From Buttiauxella agrestis ATCC 33320 (GTDB lineage: Bacteria; Pseudomonadota; Gammaproteobacteria; Enterobacterales; Enterobacteriaceae), in contig JALKFA010000001.1 of the NCBI GenBank assembly GCA_024169445.1, positions 3,162,001 to 3,226,000 of the forward strand: 64,000 nt of DNA, given 5' to 3'. The position numbers were made by a program, and so were the translations under genes. Shown here piece after piece: positions 61,863-64,000 of this stretch (positions are counted from its first letter, which is position 1; the number at the start of each line of letters is the position of its first letter). The notes below the pieces were generated by a model. The model was not told where the DNA came from, did no database searches, and saw only the letters and a list, made by a program, of their open reading frames with translations.

Positions 61863-62113
61863 GTGAGTCATATATGGACGCCCAGTGTTATGCAAATACT
61901 GATTTGATACGGTTCGCTGTCATATATCCGGCGTCATTTATGGAAAGAGGTTTCCTGCGCCATGATGTCATCCGCACCCTGTTTCCTTATCACATCACCT
62001 CTGGTTGAGAGTTTACTCACTTAGTCTCGTGTCCACTATTCGCGGGTAGGATCAACATACACAAAATAATCATCATATGGTACTGTTTGCCTGTCATTCA
62101 TTAGGAGGAAATT

Positions 62114-63181
62114 ATGAGCATAGTGATTGGCAGTGCAAACGGTCTATCAATAAGCCCGGAAAGGATATGTGATTTTTACGACAAGAACTGGGCCAGAAAG
62201 ATAGCCCTCTCAGATGAGGAATTCTACAAATGGCAATTCATTAATAACCCATCCCAACATGGCACAGATGAGTGCTGCGTGGCTGTAGATGGTGACGAAA
62301 TAATAGGAGTTATGGGTCTCAATCAACGAGATTTTTACATCAAGGGGAAAAGGCTGAAGGGGGCCGAGCTTACCACTTGGGTGGTGTCTGAGAGTAAGAG
62401 GAACAATGGCTCAGGTCCAAAGATGATTACCTACCTTAAAGATCAGTATGATGTCATGATAGGTATGGGGATTTCCCAAGCTGCCCTACCCATATACTTG
62501 AGAAACGGATTTAGATACCTCAAAGCAATACCAAGATATGTGGCACCTATTGACTGGGATGCCGTAGGACCGTTCATAGAGGCTGCACCCCTTGCCAAAA
62601 AGTATAACAGAGAGCAACTGATGCTCACTGATTATACTATTTCTCCTAATTCACCACCTATCACAGATAGAATTTATAATGAATTCATGTTGCAACATTG
62701 CTCGTTTTCCAGAAATAGTAAAGATGCATCGTGGAGGTATGATCAGCACCCATATTTTAAATACGAGCAGTTTATAGTCAATAATTCGTGCTTCGTATCG
62801 GTAAGGATTGATAGAGATGTAGATGGGTTTGTTATGGCTCATTGCGTAGATATTTTTGGCAGTCATTCTGATTATAAAGCTGCTATTTCAGCTGCAATAA
62901 ATTTCGCAAAAGATAACGGCGCACATGCTATTGATTTCTTCGGGACAAACACCACTCTATGTGCTGAACTGAATGAAATGGGGTTGTTCTCTACGCTTGA
63001 TCATGATTTCTTCAAGTTCCCGCATCTTTTCCATCCTGTCGAGATTAGAAATCCTGCTACCACATCATTAATAATGTGGGCTAAAAATGGTTTGGGTGAA
63101 ATACTTGACCTTGGTAATTTACACGTCACAAAGCAAGATGCGGACTTTGATCGCCCCACAGCACAGGCGTTTGTAAAATGA
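62114..63181 (+). CDS. GNAT-like acyltransferase in an AT-rich island
   Basis: This is a 355-residue cytoplasmic protein, probably a tandem GNAT-fold acyltransferase. Residues 56-115 show the pattern VAVDGDEIIGVMGLNQRDFYIKGKRLKGAELTTWVVSESKR-N-GSGPKMI, with a candidate acyl-CoA loop (RNNGSGPKM) and IGMGISQAALPIYLRNGFRYL, typical of GNAT strand 5/helix 4. The C-terminal half (about 190-330) has a second, weaker GNAT-like layout. AGGAGG gives a strong ribosome site. Its four-base overlap with the next gene (ATGA), a polysaccharide deacetylase, suggests both act on a surface glycan. Codon use is AT-rich, unlike the core genes. Confidence 0.7.
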   Translation: MSIVIGSANGLSISPERICDFYDKNWARKIALSDEEFYKWQFINNPSQHGTDECCVAVDGDEIIGVMGLNQRDFYIKGKRLKGAELTTWVVSESKRNNGSGPKMITYLKDQYDVMIGMGISQAALPIYLRNGFRYLKAIPRYVAPIDWDAVGPFIEAAPLAKKYNREQLMLTDYTISPNSPPITDRIYNEFMLQHCSFSRNSKDASWRYDQHPYFKYEQFIVNNSCFVSVRIDRDVDGFVMAHCVDIFGSHSDYKAAISAAINFAKDNGAHAIDFFGTNTTLCAELNEMGLFSTLDHDFFKFPHLFHPVEIRNPATTSLIMWAKNGLGEILDLGNLHVTKQDADFDRPTAQAFVK

Positions 63182-64000
63182 GCAATTTAACAGTAGTAAT
63201 GTATCATTATGTTAGACCAATAAAAGACTCAAGATATATTGGTATCAAAGGTTTGGAGTATGTTGATTTCAAAGAGCAGGTTTCTTTCATAAAGAAAAAT
63301 TATAATCCGGTTACCATAGAGGATGTAATTGGCAGTTTTGAAAATAACATCCCTCTACCTCCAAATGCCGCATTGATGACATTCGATGATGCGTACAGTG
63401 ATCACTTCAAGTATGTATACCCTATCCTTAAAAAAAATGGTATGCAGGGTTGCTTTTACGCTCCAGCTAAAACAATAGAAGATAAAGAAGTTCTTGATGT
63501 TAACAAAATACACTTTATTTTATCTTCGGTTTATAATTTAGACGATTTAATTAAAGAAACAAAATGTCATTTTGAATCACTCAGCGAATCATATGATGTA
63601 AAAAAATTTGATGAGTATTTCTCCGAGCTTGCTGTTGCGAATAGATTTGATCCAAAGGAAATTATCTTCATAAAAAGACTGCTTCAGGTAGCTCTCCCGG
63701 AGGAAATGAGGGGTATCATTTGTGATAGGCTTTTTGAAAGGTATGTAGGAATGGAGCAGGCGGCGTTCTGCGAAGAGCTATATATGACCAAGGATCAGCT
63801 TAAGCACATGGTAGCTGACGGCATGCATGTAGGGAGTCATGGTTACAACCACTACTGGTGGAACAAGCTCAAATCACAGGAACTTGAGCAGGAGATTGAT
63901 AAATCCCTCGCGTTCCTTAAAGACATAAATAGCAATAGTGAAAACTGGACTGCTTGCTATCCTTACGGTTCTTCAAGTGATGATGTGGTACAGCTTCTGC
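63178..64000 (+). CDS. Polysaccharide deacetylase family protein (partial, runs off the window)
   Basis: The frame starts ATG at 63178, overlapping the previous stop, and stays open to the window end (274 codons so far). The NodB homology domain is recognisable: MYHYVRP near the N-terminus, the metal-binding motif MTFDDAYSDHF (about residues 61-71) and the second motif VGSHGYNHYWWN (about 218-229), then CYPYGSSSDD. This is a carbohydrate esterase 4-type N- or O-deacetylase. No signal peptide is seen at the N-terminus, so it probably acts on a cytoplasmic glycan precursor or a membrane-linked unit. Confidence 0.8.
   Translation, partial: MSNLTVVMYHYVRPIKDSRYIGIKGLEYVDFKEQVSFIKKNYNPVTIEDVIGSFENNIPLPPNAALMTFDDAYSDHFKYVYPILKKNGMQGCFYAPAKTIEDKEVLDVNKIHFILSSVYNLDDLIKETKCHFESLSESYDVKKFDEYFSELAVANRFDPKEIIFIKRLLQVALPEEMRGIICDRLFERYVGMEQAAFCEELYMTKDQLKHMVADGMHVGSHGYNHYWWNKLKSQELEQEIDKSLAFLKDINSNSENWTACYPYGSSSDDVVQLL

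Larger units (their letters stand above)
60670..62054 (-). mobile_element. IS3-family insertion sequence (IS3 type) with extended leader
   Basis: The terminal inverted repeats are about 39 bp: both ends begin TGATCCTACCC and share ...GGACACG/...GACACG...CTAAG. The element contains insE and insF in the usual overlapping order. It spans 1385 bp; E. coli IS3 is 1258 bp, and the extra 127 bp lie at 61871-61997 between the insE-side terminal repeat and insE. Flanking triplets (GAG on the left, ACA on the right) do not match, so the normal 3-bp target duplication is absent. Confidence 0.9.

Noticed and set aside
60670-62054. Composite transposon carrying the acyltransferase/deacetylase genes
   Set aside because: Only one IS3 copy is in the window, so a second copy on the far side cannot be shown.

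Overview
This is a chromosomal window from a member of the Enterobacteriaceae, close to Enterobacter, Kluyvera, Buttiauxella and Lelliottia. I cannot fix the genus from sequence alone. Almost every protein has a clear E. coli or Salmonella counterpart of the same length, but the gene order is a mosaic of several E. coli chromosome segments. It also carries features not in the E. coli K-12 layout: a 446-residue Ugd with a UDP-uronate epimerase between galU and hns, a Salmonella-type osmVWXY operon, lacIZ without lacY, and a potassium channel with a zinc ribbon.

Layout. 1-1.4 kb: end of the nitrate reductase operon (narH end, narJ, narI). 1.4-2.0 kb: a REP cluster and two tandem tRNA-Tyr genes with their stringent-type promoter. 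2-5.6 kb: purU, ychJ and rssA-rssB (turnover of RpoS). 5.7-9.1 kb: galU-ugd-uge, which turns glucose-1-phosphate into UDP-glucose, UDP-glucuronate and UDP-galacturonate for surface polysaccharide. 9.2-14.7 kb: hns, tdk, adhE with a long structured leader, and ychE. 15.4-21.2 kb: oppABCDF, with a long palindrome between oppA and oppB. 21.2-26.9 kb: potassium channel, yciU, clsA, yciY, small envelope genes, yciI and tonB. 26.9-35.3 kb: the TonB-dependent PQQ receptor pqqU, ansP, lacZ and lacI with an intact control region. 35.4-40.2 kb: nhoA, pptA, tqsA, a leader peptide (mdtU-like), mdtJI, ydgD, ydgU and asr. 40.3-47.5 kb: M32 carboxypeptidase, ynfM, ynfL, mlc, bioD2 and clcB. 47.6-51.1 kb: osmVWXY. 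51.4-58.5 kb: dmsD-ynfHGF selenate/DMSO reductase-type system, ynfD, ynfC and a YfeH-like transporter. 58.5-59.5 kb: add.

The right end (59.6-64 kb) is the accessory region. A phage-type integrase is cut off at its N-terminus by an IS3 copy. That IS3 copy carries about 127 extra bases in its leader and has no matching 3-bp target duplications. Beyond it lies AT-rich, foreign-looking DNA with a GNAT-like acyltransferase gene coupled by an ATGA overlap to a polysaccharide deacetylase gene that runs off the window. This is the edge of a genomic island or prophage remnant with surface-glycan cargo, and it is the least explained part of the window.

Smaller structures of interest are a family of intergenic palindromic repeats beginning TATACCCGTCA (full-length and shortened copies at five places), a lacO2 operator inside lacZ that matches the E. 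coli one as I recall it, an RstA box at asr, an Mlc autoregulatory operator, and several small genes below 60 codons (ydgU, an mdtU-like leader, and an unnamed 51-residue membrane protein).
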